Source of the DNA: Nitrosopumilus sp. b1
GTDB lineage: Archaea > Thermoproteota > Nitrososphaeria > Nitrososphaerales > Nitrosopumilaceae
Reading direction: 5' to 3'
NCBI RefSeq assembly: GCF_014078545.1
Contig: NZ_MU078719.1
Span: 1-64,000 of the forward strand
Length of the DNA stretch: 64,000 bases
Shown here: piece after piece, positions 41,602 to 50,776 of the stretch
Position numbering within the stretch: the first letter of the stretch is position 1
How the letters are laid out: each line of letters starts with the position of its first letter
Notes under the pieces: generated by a model
What the model was told of the DNA's origin: nothing
What the model saw: only the letters and a program-made list of their open reading frames with translations
The model's database searches: none
Made by a program: the position numbers and the translations under genes

Positions 41602-42662
41602 ATTACGTTAGTACTTTTTGCTAGCGAGATTGCCTTCTTTTTAGTCATTGATTTCTCTTTTAGAATTGTATACCGCTCAGGTCTTAGATCTTGTGCTATG
41701 ACTATTGCTTCTGCAAGAACATCCTCATCTAATCCTATTTGCTTTGCTGTTGTAGGCGCTCCGACATTCTTTAGAGTCTGTGCAATGTTTTTCCAATCCT
41801 GTCCTTGCAGTTTTGCCATCATTATTGAACCAATCCCACATTTTTCTCCATGTAGCCCTACTCCTGGTGCTAGTTTGTCTAATGCATGAGAAAACAAATG
41901 CTCAGCTCCTGAACATGGCCTACTACTCCCTGCAATACATGATGCAACTCCTGCACTGATCAAGGCTTCAACGATTACCCTTACATCAACACCATTTTTT
42001 GCAAATGTTGAGGAATTCTCCATTACGATATTTGCACTCATTAATGCCAAGTCGGCTGCATATCTTCCGTAATATTCTCCTGTTTTATCACGTCCAAGCT
42101 TCCAGTCTTTTACAGCAATGATATTTGCAATAAGATCTCCACATCCGCTAGCCAAAAGTCGTTTAGGAGCGCTTTTGATAATTTCAATGTCTACAAATAC
42201 CCCTAAAGGAGCTGTTGCCACAATTGAATGGGGCTTGTCTCCTTTTATTGAGACAAATGGACTTGCAATGCCATCATGTGACGCAGCAGTAGGAACGCTC
42301 ACAAATGGCTTTTTGAGATCAAAACCCACCATCTTAGCTGCATCAACAGCTCTACCTCCACCAATTCCAACAATTAGACTGCTTTTATCTTGCTTAACCT
42401 CCTTTTGTAGGATTTTTAGATTTGAAATCTCATTACTATTTGCAACATGCCATGCATAACGAATCTTTGCAGATTCCAATGATCGCTCAATTTTTTTTTG
42501 TACTACTTTTCTGACATTTGAGCCTGAAATCAGAGAAACCTTCCTTGGCTTATCTAGTCCCTTAAAGAAATTACCAATTTCATTGATGTTTCCTTCGCCT
42601 ACAACAATCTGTCTAGGCAGTTCCATAGTATGGGAAGGCATGGAATCTTGATTTTTTGTCAT
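41598..42662 (-). CDS. egsA: sn-Glycerol-1-phosphate dehydrogenase
   Basis: 354 residues. V-G-I-G-G-G-R-A-V-D-A-A-K-M nucleotide site, P-T-A-A-S-H-D-G-I-A-S-P and H-L-F-S-H-A-L-D metal ligands. Reduces dihydroxyacetone phosphate to G1P, setting the stereochemistry of archaeal ether lipids. A TATTTAAA box near 42690 precedes the ATG by about 27 nt. 4-bp convergent overlap with the FKBP gene. Confidence 0.95.
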   Translation of the reverse strand: MTKNQDSMPSHTMELPRQIVVGEGNINEIGNFFKGLDKPRKVSLISGSNVRKVVQKKIERSLESAKIRYAWHVANSNEISNLKILQKEVKQDKSSLIVGIGGGRAVDAAKMVGFDLKKPFVSVPTAASHDGIASPFVSIKGDKPHSIVATAPLGVFVDIEIIKSAPKRLLASGCGDLIANIIAVKDWKLGRDKTGEYYGRYAADLALMSANIVMENSSTFAKNGVDVRVIVEALISAGVASCIAGSSRPCSGAEHLFSHALDKLAPGVGLHGEKCGIGSIMMAKLQGQDWKNIAQTLKNVGAPTTAKQIGLDEDVLAEAIVIAQDLRPERYTILKEKSMTKKKAISLAKSTNVI

Positions 42663-42736
42663 TATTTATCATTTGAGGAACAAAAAGTTATTTAAAAGGG
42701 TGAGATGCCTTTTAGAGTATCTCTTAGGTGTATTTT

Positions 42737-43369
42737 TTGTCAAACAACGTTGAAGAAAAAATTCTGCATGGAACGACCACAGTAGGTATACAAGCAAAAG
42801 ATGGTGTAGTTCTTTGTGCCGATATGAGGGCTAGTGCTGGATATTTCATAGCCAACAATAATACTATGAAGATTCAAAAACTCGACGATCATGCAGGACT
42901 CACACTAGCCGGTGGAGTTGCAGATGCTCAAAATATTACCGACATACTCCGATATCATGCCAGCTTACATAGAATTCAAAAACAAGAACCTATTCCAATA
43001 AAATCCCTTACTAGATTAACCTCTTTAATTTTCCACCAAAACCGTGGATATCCTTTCATTGCTGATATCTTAGTTGGTGGTTATGATAATAATGGACCAG
43101 CTTTGTTTAACATAGATATGTTTGGCTCCACTGAAAAGAAATTGTATGTTACAACTGGTAGTGGCTCACCAGTTGCATATGGTTTGTTAGAAGAAGAATA
43201 CCGTGAAGATCTTACAGTGGAAGAAGCAAAGGTAATAGCTCTACGAGCAGTAAAAGCAGCTATTACAAGAAACATCGGAACAGGCGATGGAATCAACGTT
43301 GCCATCATCGATAAAGATGGATTCCGACTTTTAACAAAAGAACAGAAGAAAGCCATCATCACACTTTAG
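42737..43369 (+). CDS. psmB: Proteasome beta subunit
   Basis: 210 residues. A short propeptide ends in H-G before the catalytic T-T-T-V-G; D-M-R-A-S-A-G and V-T-T-G-S-G-S-P-V-A-Y-G are core motifs. Forms the inner rings of the 20S proteasome fed by CDC48/PAN. AGGTG (42726-42730) suits TTG 42737; GTG 42728 would lengthen the propeptide by three residues. The termination nuclease gene follows after 7 nt. Confidence 0.95.
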   Translation: MSNNVEEKILHGTTTVGIQAKDGVVLCADMRASAGYFIANNNTMKIQKLDDHAGLTLAGGVADAQNITDILRYHASLHRIQKQEPIPIKSLTRLTSLIFHQNRGYPFIADILVGGYDNNGPALFNIDMFGSTEKKLYVTTGSGSPVAYGLLEEEYREDLTVEEAKVIALRAVKAAITRNIGTGDGINVAIIDKDGFRLLTKEQKKAIITL

Positions 43370-43376
43370 TGATTTA

Positions 43377-45314
43377 ATGCAAAGAAAACAACAACAAAAG
43401 GAAGTACTATCAGGCCCAAATATCATGGCTACCATACTGCAAAGTATTCCTAAAGATGCAAATGTTACAAAAATAGAATATGAAGGTCCACGTATTGCAT
43501 TGTATACAAACACTCCTAGATATTTGATGGAAAATAACGAAATTATCTCAAATCTTGTTAATGTAATCAAAAAAAGAATTGTAGTTAGAACAGATGAATC
43601 TATTCGTAAATCAGAAGAAGATGCAAGAAAGATCCTAAATCAAATTGTTCCCAAAGATGCAAAGCTGGAAAATACTTTTTTTGATACAGCCACAGGTGAA
43701 GTCTCATTAGAAGCAAAAAGACCTTGGCTTTTACAAAGAAACGCTCAAGAATTCAACCACGCTGAAGTTACAGAACAAATTGGATGGAAATTAAGAATTC
43801 GTAAAGCTACAACTACGCCTTCAAGCACTATTCAAACGATAAATTACAATCTTAAAATCTCATCAGCAGAACGTGGAAAACAACTGAGACAGATTGGAGA
43901 TGAAATCTTTAGACCAAGACTTGCCCAAAAATCTGAAGTCTCATTACTTACACTTGGAGGATTTGGCCAGGTTGGTCGTTCCTGCATGCTACTATCAACA
44001 ACAGAAAGTAAAATTCTCATAGATTGTGGAATTAATCCTGGGGCTGCTACTCCTGCAGAATCTTTCCCAAGACTTGATTGGGCAAATATTACACTTGACG
44101 AACTTGATGCAATAGTTATAGGCCATGCACATCTAGATCATACTGGATTTTTACCTGCACTTTGTAAATATGGTTACAAAGGACCCATCTATTGTACAGA
44201 ACCCACCCTACCGATGATGAATTTAATCCAACTAGACGCAATTAAGGTAGCTGCTGCTCAAGGAAGAACTCCAATGTATGGTGAAAGAGATGTCAAACAA
44301 ATCATGAGACAAGCAATCACCATTCCATATGGAACAGTCACTGATATCTCCCCTGACATTAAACTCGTTTTAGCAAATGCAGGGCATATTCTAGGTTCTG
44401 CATTATGTCACTTTCATATTGGAAATGGGGATCATAACTTTGTTTATTCTGGAGATATTAAATTTGCAAAAAGTATTCTCTTTGAAGCTGCTAATTGGAA
44501 TTTTCCTAGAGTAGAAACCCTTTTGGTTGAAAGCACTTATGGAGCCAAAGAAGACATTCAACCTTCAAGACAAGAAGTAGAATCAGCATTCATCAATGCA
44601 GTTAACAACACACTTGCTGATGGTGGTAAAGTACTCATTCCAATTCCGGCAGTTGGTAGAGCACAAGAAATTATGATGGTAATTGATCATTATATGAAAT
44701 CAGGAGAGATGGTTGAAGCACCAGTATTTACCGAAGGAATGATCTCTGAAGCTTCTGCAATTCATGAAGCGTATCCTGAATATCTTGCACGTGAACTTAA
44801 ACAAAAGATTCTAGAGACAGATGATAATCCATTTGATTCTGAATACTTTACCAATGTAGAACATGCTGATGCTAGAGAAGAACCAATGCGTGAAGACTCA
44901 CCATGCATAATTTTAGCAACATCTGGAATGCTAGAGGGAGGACCTGTCTTGGAGTACTTCAAGAATATCGCACCTGACAAAAAGAACAAGATACTTTTTG
45001 TTTCATATCAAGTAAATGGAACTCTTGGTAGACGTGTTTTGGATGGTGCAAGACAGGTTTCATTACTGGGAAAAGAAGGAAAAGTTGAAGTTGTTAACAT
45101 AAACTGTGGAATGGAAAAATTAGATGGATTTAGTGGGCATAGTGATTATAACCAACTAATGTCATTTGTACAAAAAATGAGACCAAAACTTAGAAGGGTT
45201 TTGGTTAATCATGGTGAGAGAAGAAAATCTGAAAACCTTGCAATGTCAATTCGTAGAATGTTTAGAGTTCCTGCTCATTATCCACAAATTCAAGAAGCAA
45301 TAAAATTATTTTAG
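43377..45314 (+). CDS. Transcription termination ribonuclease aCPSF1/FttA
   Basis: 645 residues: N-terminal KH-like domains (about 1-170), then metallo-beta-lactamase with H-A-H-L-D-H-T-G near residue 250 and V-Y-S-G-D-I-K, and a beta-CASP domain with A-T-S-G-M-L-E-G-G and F-S-G-H-S-D-Y. Cleaves nascent RNA 3' ends and terminates transcription at U-rich sites in archaea. Cotranscribed with psmB. The end converges with sepF (9-bp overlap). Confidence 0.95.
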   Translation: MQRKQQQKEVLSGPNIMATILQSIPKDANVTKIEYEGPRIALYTNTPRYLMENNEIISNLVNVIKKRIVVRTDESIRKSEEDARKILNQIVPKDAKLENTFFDTATGEVSLEAKRPWLLQRNAQEFNHAEVTEQIGWKLRIRKATTTPSSTIQTINYNLKISSAERGKQLRQIGDEIFRPRLAQKSEVSLLTLGGFGQVGRSCMLLSTTESKILIDCGINPGAATPAESFPRLDWANITLDELDAIVIGHAHLDHTGFLPALCKYGYKGPIYCTEPTLPMMNLIQLDAIKVAAAQGRTPMYGERDVKQIMRQAITIPYGTVTDISPDIKLVLANAGHILGSALCHFHIGNGDHNFVYSGDIKFAKSILFEAANWNFPRVETLLVESTYGAKEDIQPSRQEVESAFINAVNNTLADGGKVLIPIPAVGRAQEIMMVIDHYMKSGEMVEAPVFTEGMISEASAIHEAYPEYLARELKQKILETDDNPFDSEYFTNVEHADAREEPMREDSPCIILATSGMLEGGPVLEYFKNIAPDKKNKILFVSYQVNGTLGRRVLDGARQVSLLGKEGKVEVVNINCGMEKLDGFSGHSDYNQLMSFVQKMRPKLRRVLVNHGERRKSENLAMSIRRMFRVPAHYPQIQEAIKLF

Positions 45315-45584
45315 ATCGTATTCAGGTTTCCAGATCTTTACATTAGTTGGAGCAACAATTATTCGCTCTTCACCTAATCTTGCAATATCTGAACCAGAAT
45401 TCTTGGCAATTGAATACAACTCTTCGACCACTTTACGTAGCTGTTCAACATCTTTCTGTGCTAGTGGCGTAACACGTAGAATCAAAATCATATTTTTTTT
45501 AATGTCCTCTTTTATGGAATGAACATCACTAGGATCTCTAATTGTAATGGCCTTTAGATATGTTGGACTCTCTTGTTTTTGCAT
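45306..45584 (-). CDS. sepF: SepF-like cell division protein
   Basis: 92 residues with the SepF core: Y-L-K-A-I-T-I-R-D-P-S-D-V, M-I-L-I-L-R-V-T-P-L-A-Q-K-D, and S-D-I-A-R-L-G-E-E-R-I-I-V-A-P. In archaea SepF anchors FtsZ at the membrane, and this one has lost any obvious amphipathic N-terminal helix (starts M-Q-K-Q-E-S). TATA-like GGATAAATTA (about 45627-45636) gives a leader of about 22 nt. Confidence 0.8.
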   Translation of the reverse strand: MQKQESPTYLKAITIRDPSDVHSIKEDIKKNMILILRVTPLAQKDVEQLRKVVEELYSIAKNSGSDIARLGEERIIVAPTNVKIWKPEYDLK

Positions 45585-45657
45585 CTAGCTGAAAAGAGCG
45601 ATCTACTCCTTCAAAAACTCTTCTTTGTGGGGATAAATTACAGACATTATTTCATGC

Positions 45658-46668
45658 CTAGATTCTATACTTGATGTATGTCTCTTCTTTTGCAGATTCT
45701 GCAGTAATCTCAGACTCTAGTGTGTTCTGACGAATTTTTACAGTATGAATTTCACAATCTGATGCATCAGCATATCGAAGAGTTACAGAAGCTGCTAGTT
45801 GCTTAAACTCTGAACATGTATCTCCTCGTAACAGTGATGTGGGACCAACATGATCTTTTGCTTCAAGTACGATATCTTTTGGAAGTGCTAATGCATTTAT
45901 CATGTTATTTTCATCGTGATTTCTACCAACAATTAATTTTGTTTTTTTATCTAATCTGAAATGTCTTCCAATCTTTAACAGATCAATATCATTAGTTGTT
46001 GGTGTTTCAACATGATTGAAAAGATCTTTTGCACGTAAGCCAAATGCAGGATCTGTTAACAAGCAACCTCCACCAGCATTTGGAGGATTTTCAATTCCAA
46101 ATTCTTTTGCCATATCTAATTGAGCTCTTCTTGTTCTTCCTCTAATCATACCCAAGTTCTCTCTTTTGATTAAACCACTCTTCTCTGCATCGGTAGGAGG
46201 TAGTAATCTTGCTGATAACGGACGTAAAATTTTTCCTTCAAGTCCAGATTCTTTTTCAATTGTTTTTAATGCAGGTCGATGCTGACTCATGGGTCTTTGA
46301 CCAACAACTTCTCCAGAAATAATAAACTCTGCACCAATCTCTTCCATGTGTTTTTTTGCAGCATCAAACATCATTGCTCTACAATCAATACAAGGATTCA
46401 TCCCAGCACCAAAACCATGTTTTGGGTGTTTTAGCATCTCAATGTATTCATCACCCAAGTAAACTGTTTTTAAATTCACATTTAGATCATCAGCTCTTTC
46501 TCTGATCTCAAAACCACAACCTCTACCACAATCAAAATCACAAAATGGAGTTTTAATGGCAACTGCAGAAACCTCAAATCCCTCTTTTTGCATCATTTTT
46601 ACAGCTAATTGACTGTCTAATCCACCTGATAACAAAGCAACAACTTTCTTTTTTGGTTCATCTGCCAT
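45658..46668 (-). CDS. PP-loop ATPase, tRNA thiolation family (ThiI/MnmA-like)
   Basis: 336 residues. L-L-S-G-G-L-D-S-Q-L-A-V is the PP-loop. Cys-rich segments follow: C-D-F-D-C-G-R-G-C and N-P-C-I-D-C, and G-G-G-C-L-L. G-Q-R-P-M-S-Q-H-R-P-A-L and L-S-A-R-L-L-P-P-T are characteristic of the family annotated as tRNA 2-/4-thiouridylase-like. The target base is not certain. The ATG is 26 nt from GTATAC (46691-46696), shared with pepQ. Confidence 0.8.
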   Translation of the reverse strand: MADEPKKKVVALLSGGLDSQLAVKMMQKEGFEVSAVAIKTPFCDFDCGRGCGFEIRERADDLNVNLKTVYLGDEYIEMLKHPKHGFGAGMNPCIDCRAMMFDAAKKHMEEIGAEFIISGEVVGQRPMSQHRPALKTIEKESGLEGKILRPLSARLLPPTDAEKSGLIKRENLGMIRGRTRRAQLDMAKEFGIENPPNAGGGCLLTDPAFGLRAKDLFNHVETPTTNDIDLLKIGRHFRLDKKTKLIVGRNHDENNMINALALPKDIVLEAKDHVGPTSLLRGDTCSEFKQLAASVTLRYADASDCEIHTVKIRQNTLESEITAESAKEETYIKYRI

Positions 46669-46689
46669 TTGTTCATAAAATTATTAGCC

Positions 46690-46699
46690 TGTATACAAA
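46690..46699. promoter_or_regulatory. Single palindromic TATA box between divergent genes
   Basis: TGTATACAAA: GTATAC is self-complementary and centred at 46693.5, 25.5-26.5 nt from both start codons (46668 minus, 46720 plus) in a 51-bp gap. No second TATA-like box is evident. Confidence 0.55.
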
Positions 46700-46719
46700 C
46701 TTTGCATCATACATAAATT

Positions 46720-47805
46720 ATGAAAAAGAAAATTCTCAATATGAAGGATAGACGATCTAAACTTGTCAAATTTACAAAAAAAATTGATTGTGATACTCTC
46801 ATTACATTCGAGCCTGAAAACTTGTTTTATCTTACAGGTTTTTGGGGTGAGGCAATTGGAATTTTAGAAAAAAATGGAAATACAACAATTATTGCTCCAG
46901 AACTAGAAGTTGGTCGAGCAAAAGATGAGTCTATTGATACAAAAGTAGTGACCTCTGAGCGTGGAACTGCATTAATTTCTGAACTTGTCAAGAAAGTAAA
47001 AGGAAAAACCCCTTGCACAGACTGCCAGAATTATTCAGTAATGCAATCACTCAAAAAATCAATTCCAAAAATCAAGCACTCTTTTGAGCCATTTGAAAAT
47101 TCCAGATTAGTCAAAGATTCTACAGAAATTAAAATTCTAAAAAAAGGGTCTAGAATTATTGATGAAATGTTTGAACTATGTACAAAAAAAATTAAGGAAG
47201 GACAAAAAGAATCAGAACTGCAAGCATTACTGATGGGCTATGCAATTGAGCAAGGAATGTTTGATACTGGCTACAAATCAACTCTTAATCCGTTAATTAT
47301 TGCTGGTGGACCAAATGGTGCACTGCCTCATGCGCAGGTTTCTAATAGAAAATTCACCAACGGTGATCTAATTGTAGTTGATCTTACCTTACGATACAAG
47401 GGCTATGTTTCTGATTCAACTAGGACTTTTGGATTGGGAAAAATTTCAAAACAGGCACAAGAAGTGTATGAAATTGTCAAGGAATCACAAGAACTTGGAT
47501 TAAAAGCTGTAAAACCAAATGTCACATGTAAATCAATTGATGATGCATGTCGAGACTACATTAATGAAAAGAATTATGGAAAATACTTTATCCATTCCAC
47601 TGGCCATGGAATTGGTCTTGATGTTCATGAGCTCCCAACGATTTCATATAGAAGTAAAACAAATCTTGCAAAAAATATGGCTATAACTGTTGAGCCAGGA
47701 ATTTACATTCCAAACAAATTTGGTGTCAGAATTGAAGACTCGTTAATTGTAGATAAAAAACCAATTGTAATGCACAAGTTCACAAAAGAACTTGTAGTGT
47801 TATAA
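46720..47805 (+). CDS. pepQ: Xaa-Pro aminopeptidase-type metallopeptidase (M24)
   Basis: 361 residues: creatinase N-terminal domain (about 20-130) and pita-bread M24 domain. Metal ligands: V-V-D-L-T, V-S-D-S-T-R-T, H-S-T-G-H-G-I-G-L-D-V-H, V-E-P-G-I-Y and V-R-I-E-D-S. Removes or cleaves Xaa-Pro peptides in the cytosol. The symbol follows the usual archaeal annotation; aminopeptidase P versus prolidase cannot be told. Confidence 0.9.
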   Translation: MKKKILNMKDRRSKLVKFTKKIDCDTLITFEPENLFYLTGFWGEAIGILEKNGNTTIIAPELEVGRAKDESIDTKVVTSERGTALISELVKKVKGKTPCTDCQNYSVMQSLKKSIPKIKHSFEPFENSRLVKDSTEIKILKKGSRIIDEMFELCTKKIKEGQKESELQALLMGYAIEQGMFDTGYKSTLNPLIIAGGPNGALPHAQVSNRKFTNGDLIVVDLTLRYKGYVSDSTRTFGLGKISKQAQEVYEIVKESQELGLKAVKPNVTCKSIDDACRDYINEKNYGKYFIHSTGHGIGLDVHELPTISYRSKTNLAKNMAITVEPGIYIPNKFGVRIEDSLIVDKKPIVMHKFTKELVVL

Positions 47806-47810
47806 AAAAA

Positions 47811-48674
47811 TTATTTTTTTGCAGTTAACACTATAACTTCCCAAGGAAAAACTATCTTTTGATTCTTTTTTGTGTAACGTGAAACATTTTGTTTCACAAG
47901 CTCTCTTAGTTCATCTCTTTTTTTTGCAGACAGCTTGTCAAGCTTTTCTTTGAGTGGTTTTGCTACATATTTTAGATAATTATTCCAATACTCACTAAAT
48001 TTTCCTGGGCTGTACTTGAAGACAAATGTCTTGGCCTTGATATTTAAAAAACCAGAATTTTTTACCTCGACTTTTAGTGCTTTCTGAGAACCAAACCTAT
48101 CCAAATTAGGTGCACCAGGTGGTACATAATCAGGAATGAATTTCATCACTGCATCTATAATGCAGCTAAAAAATGGGGTATTGTGACCATGAACAGATAC
48201 TGCAAGAATTCCACCTTTTTTTAAAACGCGTTTTGCATTACACAAAGCCTTTTTGGAATTTGGAAAAAAGAATAGTGCATATTGACATGTTATGACATCA
48301 AATTGATTTTTTAGAAATACAGTTTCAGCATCTGCTTGAATAAACTCTATATTCTTTTTTGCTGAATTAAATTTTTTTGCAATACTTAGAGCTTTATTTG
48401 AAATATCAAAGCTTACTATCTTTCCGCTATTTCCAACTATAGAAGAAATTTTTTTTGTTACAACCCCTGTACCACACGCAATATCCAAAACCTGATCGCC
48501 TTTTTTGATCCCTGCTAGGGTTACTAGCTTTTGTGTACTCTGGAATGGTCCTGCATTGGTACTTGCCCAACGTTTATGATATCTTGGTGCAACCTCATTC
48601 CAAATTATTATGGTTCTTTTTTTGTACTCTTTTGGTTCAAACTTTGTCAAAGCAAATAGAATCTTCTTCACCAA
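47811..48674 (-). CDS. Class I SAM-dependent methyltransferase
   Basis: 287 residues. V-L-D-I-A-C-G-T-G-V-V is motif I; I-E-F-I-Q-A-D-A-E and D-V-I-T-C-Q-Y-A-L follow in UbiE/COQ5 style. The substrate could be a quinone precursor or small molecule. It lies 28 bp downstream of coaBC on the same strand and may be the tail of that operon. Confidence 0.8.
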   Translation of the reverse strand: MVKKILFALTKFEPKEYKKRTIIIWNEVAPRYHKRWASTNAGPFQSTQKLVTLAGIKKGDQVLDIACGTGVVTKKISSIVGNSGKIVSFDISNKALSIAKKFNSAKKNIEFIQADAETVFLKNQFDVITCQYALFFFPNSKKALCNAKRVLKKGGILAVSVHGHNTPFFSCIIDAVMKFIPDYVPPGAPNLDRFGSQKALKVEVKNSGFLNIKAKTFVFKYSPGKFSEYWNNYLKYVAKPLKEKLDKLSAKKRDELRELVKQNVSRYTKKNQKIVFPWEVIVLTAKK

Positions 48675-48702
48675 GTATTATTTCTTGATTAAGATCATGA
48701 AT

Positions 48703-49947
48703 CTATTTAGATTTGAACTCTTTTTCAATTTGTTTTCTAATGAATCTTGCAATCTTTTCTTTTTTTTGCCGTCCTGACCAAACTTTACCATTAGAGCTAA
48801 CTACAAGAACTTGATTATTTTCAGAATTTCTGCTATACTCTGCACCAATATCATTTGCAATAACCATGTCTGCTCCAGTTTCTCGAATCTTCTTAATAGC
48901 TTCTTTCTCTAATGCACTCTTTGATAGGTTGGTTTCTGCCTTGAATCCCACCAGAAATGTATCTTTCTGAATTTTTTTAATTTGATTGATAATCTTTGGC
49001 GATTTTACTAATTTTATTGAGATACTTTCTTTGGTGCTCTTAATTTTTGATTTGCTTGGATTTTTTACTGTATAATCAGAGGCAGCAGCTGCCATAATTA
49101 CAATATCAAACTTTTTCTTTAGCTCTCTTTGAATGGCATTTTTCAATTCAGCAGTTGTCTTTACGGGAATGTGTTTTATGCCATCAGGCACCGCTTCTCT
49201 TCCTGGTCCATACACCATAGTTACCCTTGCGCCTGCTGATTGCATCTCTTTTGCAAGTAAAACTCCGGTTTTTCCCGTACTTTGATTTGTAATTACTCTT
49301 ACGGGATCGATATATTCAATGGTTGGTCCTGCTGTAATCAAAACTTTTTTCTTGTCAAGTATAGATGAATGACCAAATCGTTTTAGAACATAATCTAATA
49401 CGTCTTCAGGTTCTGGGGCTTTTGCCTTACCCTCTATCATTTGTGGTGATAAAAACTCAATTTTCTTTTCTAAGAAACTGATATTTTTTTTGACTGCAGC
49501 ATTCTCATACATTGATGCATGCATTGCAAGGCACATTAGAATTGGAATTTTTGAACCAAATCCAACAGTAAGTACCGTGGAAATTGGTGTGTCATCAATG
49601 CCATTTGCTAGCTTTCCCAAAGTATTTGCAGTTGCAGGAAACACTATGATTAGATCAGACTTATTATAATCAGCTAAACGAATATGCTCCAATTCACCTG
49701 TTAGTTTTGTAATTACCTCATTTCCCGTTGCCCACTTGAAATAGTCTGGCTGTACAAGTTTTGTAACTGCATTACTTGTAACACAGGTCACATCTGCACC
49801 ATGTCTCATTAACAATCTTGCCAATTCAATTGCCTTGTATGCTGCAACACTTCCTGCTACACATAGAACAATTCTTTTTCCTGAAAACTCTCTTCCATAG
49901 GATTCTACTATATCTAAGGAAGGATGATTATTTTTTTTAACTCCCAA
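48703..49947 (-). CDS. coaBC: Phosphopantothenoylcysteine decarboxylase/synthetase (CoaBC)
   Basis: 414 residues. CoaC flavoprotein half (V-A-G-S-V-A-A-Y-K-A, S-N-A-V-T, N-G-I-D-D-T-P, P-I-L-M-C-L-A-M-H-A-S-M) then CoaB half (I-T-A-G-P-T-I-E-Y-I-D-P-V-R, S-T-G-K-T-G, A-A-A-A-S-D-Y). Makes 4'-phosphopantetheine. TTG start lies 11 bp inside panB, so it is coupled. Confidence 0.93.
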   Translation of the reverse strand: MGVKKNNHPSLDIVESYGREFSGKRIVLCVAGSVAAYKAIELARLLMRHGADVTCVTSNAVTKLVQPDYFKWATGNEVITKLTGELEHIRLADYNKSDLIIVFPATANTLGKLANGIDDTPISTVLTVGFGSKIPILMCLAMHASMYENAAVKKNISFLEKKIEFLSPQMIEGKAKAPEPEDVLDYVLKRFGHSSILDKKKVLITAGPTIEYIDPVRVITNQSTGKTGVLLAKEMQSAGARVTMVYGPGREAVPDGIKHIPVKTTAELKNAIQRELKKKFDIVIMAAAASDYTVKNPSKSKIKSTKESISIKLVKSPKIINQIKKIQKDTFLVGFKAETNLSKSALEKEAIKKIRETGADMVIANDIGAEYSRNSENNQVLVVSSNGKVWSGRQKKEKIARFIRKQIEKEFKSK

Positions 49948-50776
49948 TCTTCTTCCTCAATTTTTCAATTTCTACATCATCCATTTGAAAGCAGTTTTCC
50001 TTTGCGGGAAACACACCTTCTTGTATTTCTGTTTTGTATTTTTTTATGGCATCAACTATATCCTCTGATAAATTCAAATATTTTTTAACAAACTTTGGTT
50101 TAATTTTATCATACATGCCTAATAGATCCTGTATAACCAATACTTGTCCATCACAATTTTTACCGGAACCAATTCCAATTGTTGGAATGCTTACGGTATC
50201 AGAAATTATTTCTGCAACCTCCTGAGTTACCATCTCTAATGCAATACTAAACACTCCTGCTTCTTCCAGTGCCTTTGCGTCTTCAATTAATTGCATTGCA
50301 GAGTCAGCTGTTTTTCCTTGAACTTTGTATCCTCCTGATAACATTGTTGTCTGTGGCTGAAAACCAATGTGTCCCATTACTGGAATTCCTACTTGAACAA
50401 TCTCGTTAATCGTTTCAGCCATCGGTATTCCTCCTTCTAATTTTACTGCATCAGCACCTGATTTGATTAGTCTTCCAGAATTTTCTATTGCATCAGTGAT
50501 GCTTGCCTGATATGACATGAATGGCAAATCAGCTACAATGAGTGTATTTTCTCTCGCTCTACTTACTGCTTCTGTAAACAAACACATCTGTTCCATTGTA
50601 ACCGGTATTGTATTCTCATAACCAAGCATTACCATTCCAGCACTATCACCAACAAGCAGAATGTCTATGCCAGCTCTATCGCAGAGTGATGCTAACGTAA
50701 AATCATAACTCGTAAGTACAGAAATTTTTTGCCGAGATTTCTTCATTGAAATGATATCTGCAACAGATTTATGCAT
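49937..50776 (-). CDS. panB: Ketopantoate hydroxymethyltransferase (PanB)
   Basis: 279 residues. V-L-T-S-Y-D-F-T-L-A-S-L, L-L-V-G-D-S-A-G-M-V, D-L-P-F-M-S-Y-Q and K-L-E-G-G. TIM barrel enzyme transferring a one-carbon unit to 2-oxoisovalerate with a divalent metal. Third gene of the archaeal CoA cluster, 8-bp overlap with the synthetase gene upstream. Confidence 0.94.
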   Translation of the reverse strand: MHKSVADIISMKKSRQKISVLTSYDFTLASLCDRAGIDILLVGDSAGMVMLGYENTIPVTMEQMCLFTEAVSRARENTLIVADLPFMSYQASITDAIENSGRLIKSGADAVKLEGGIPMAETINEIVQVGIPVMGHIGFQPQTTMLSGGYKVQGKTADSAMQLIEDAKALEEAGVFSIALEMVTQEVAEIISDTVSIPTIGIGSGKNCDGQVLVIQDLLGMYDKIKPKFVKKYLNLSEDIVDAIKKYKTEIQEGVFPAKENCFQMDDVEIEKLRKKIGS

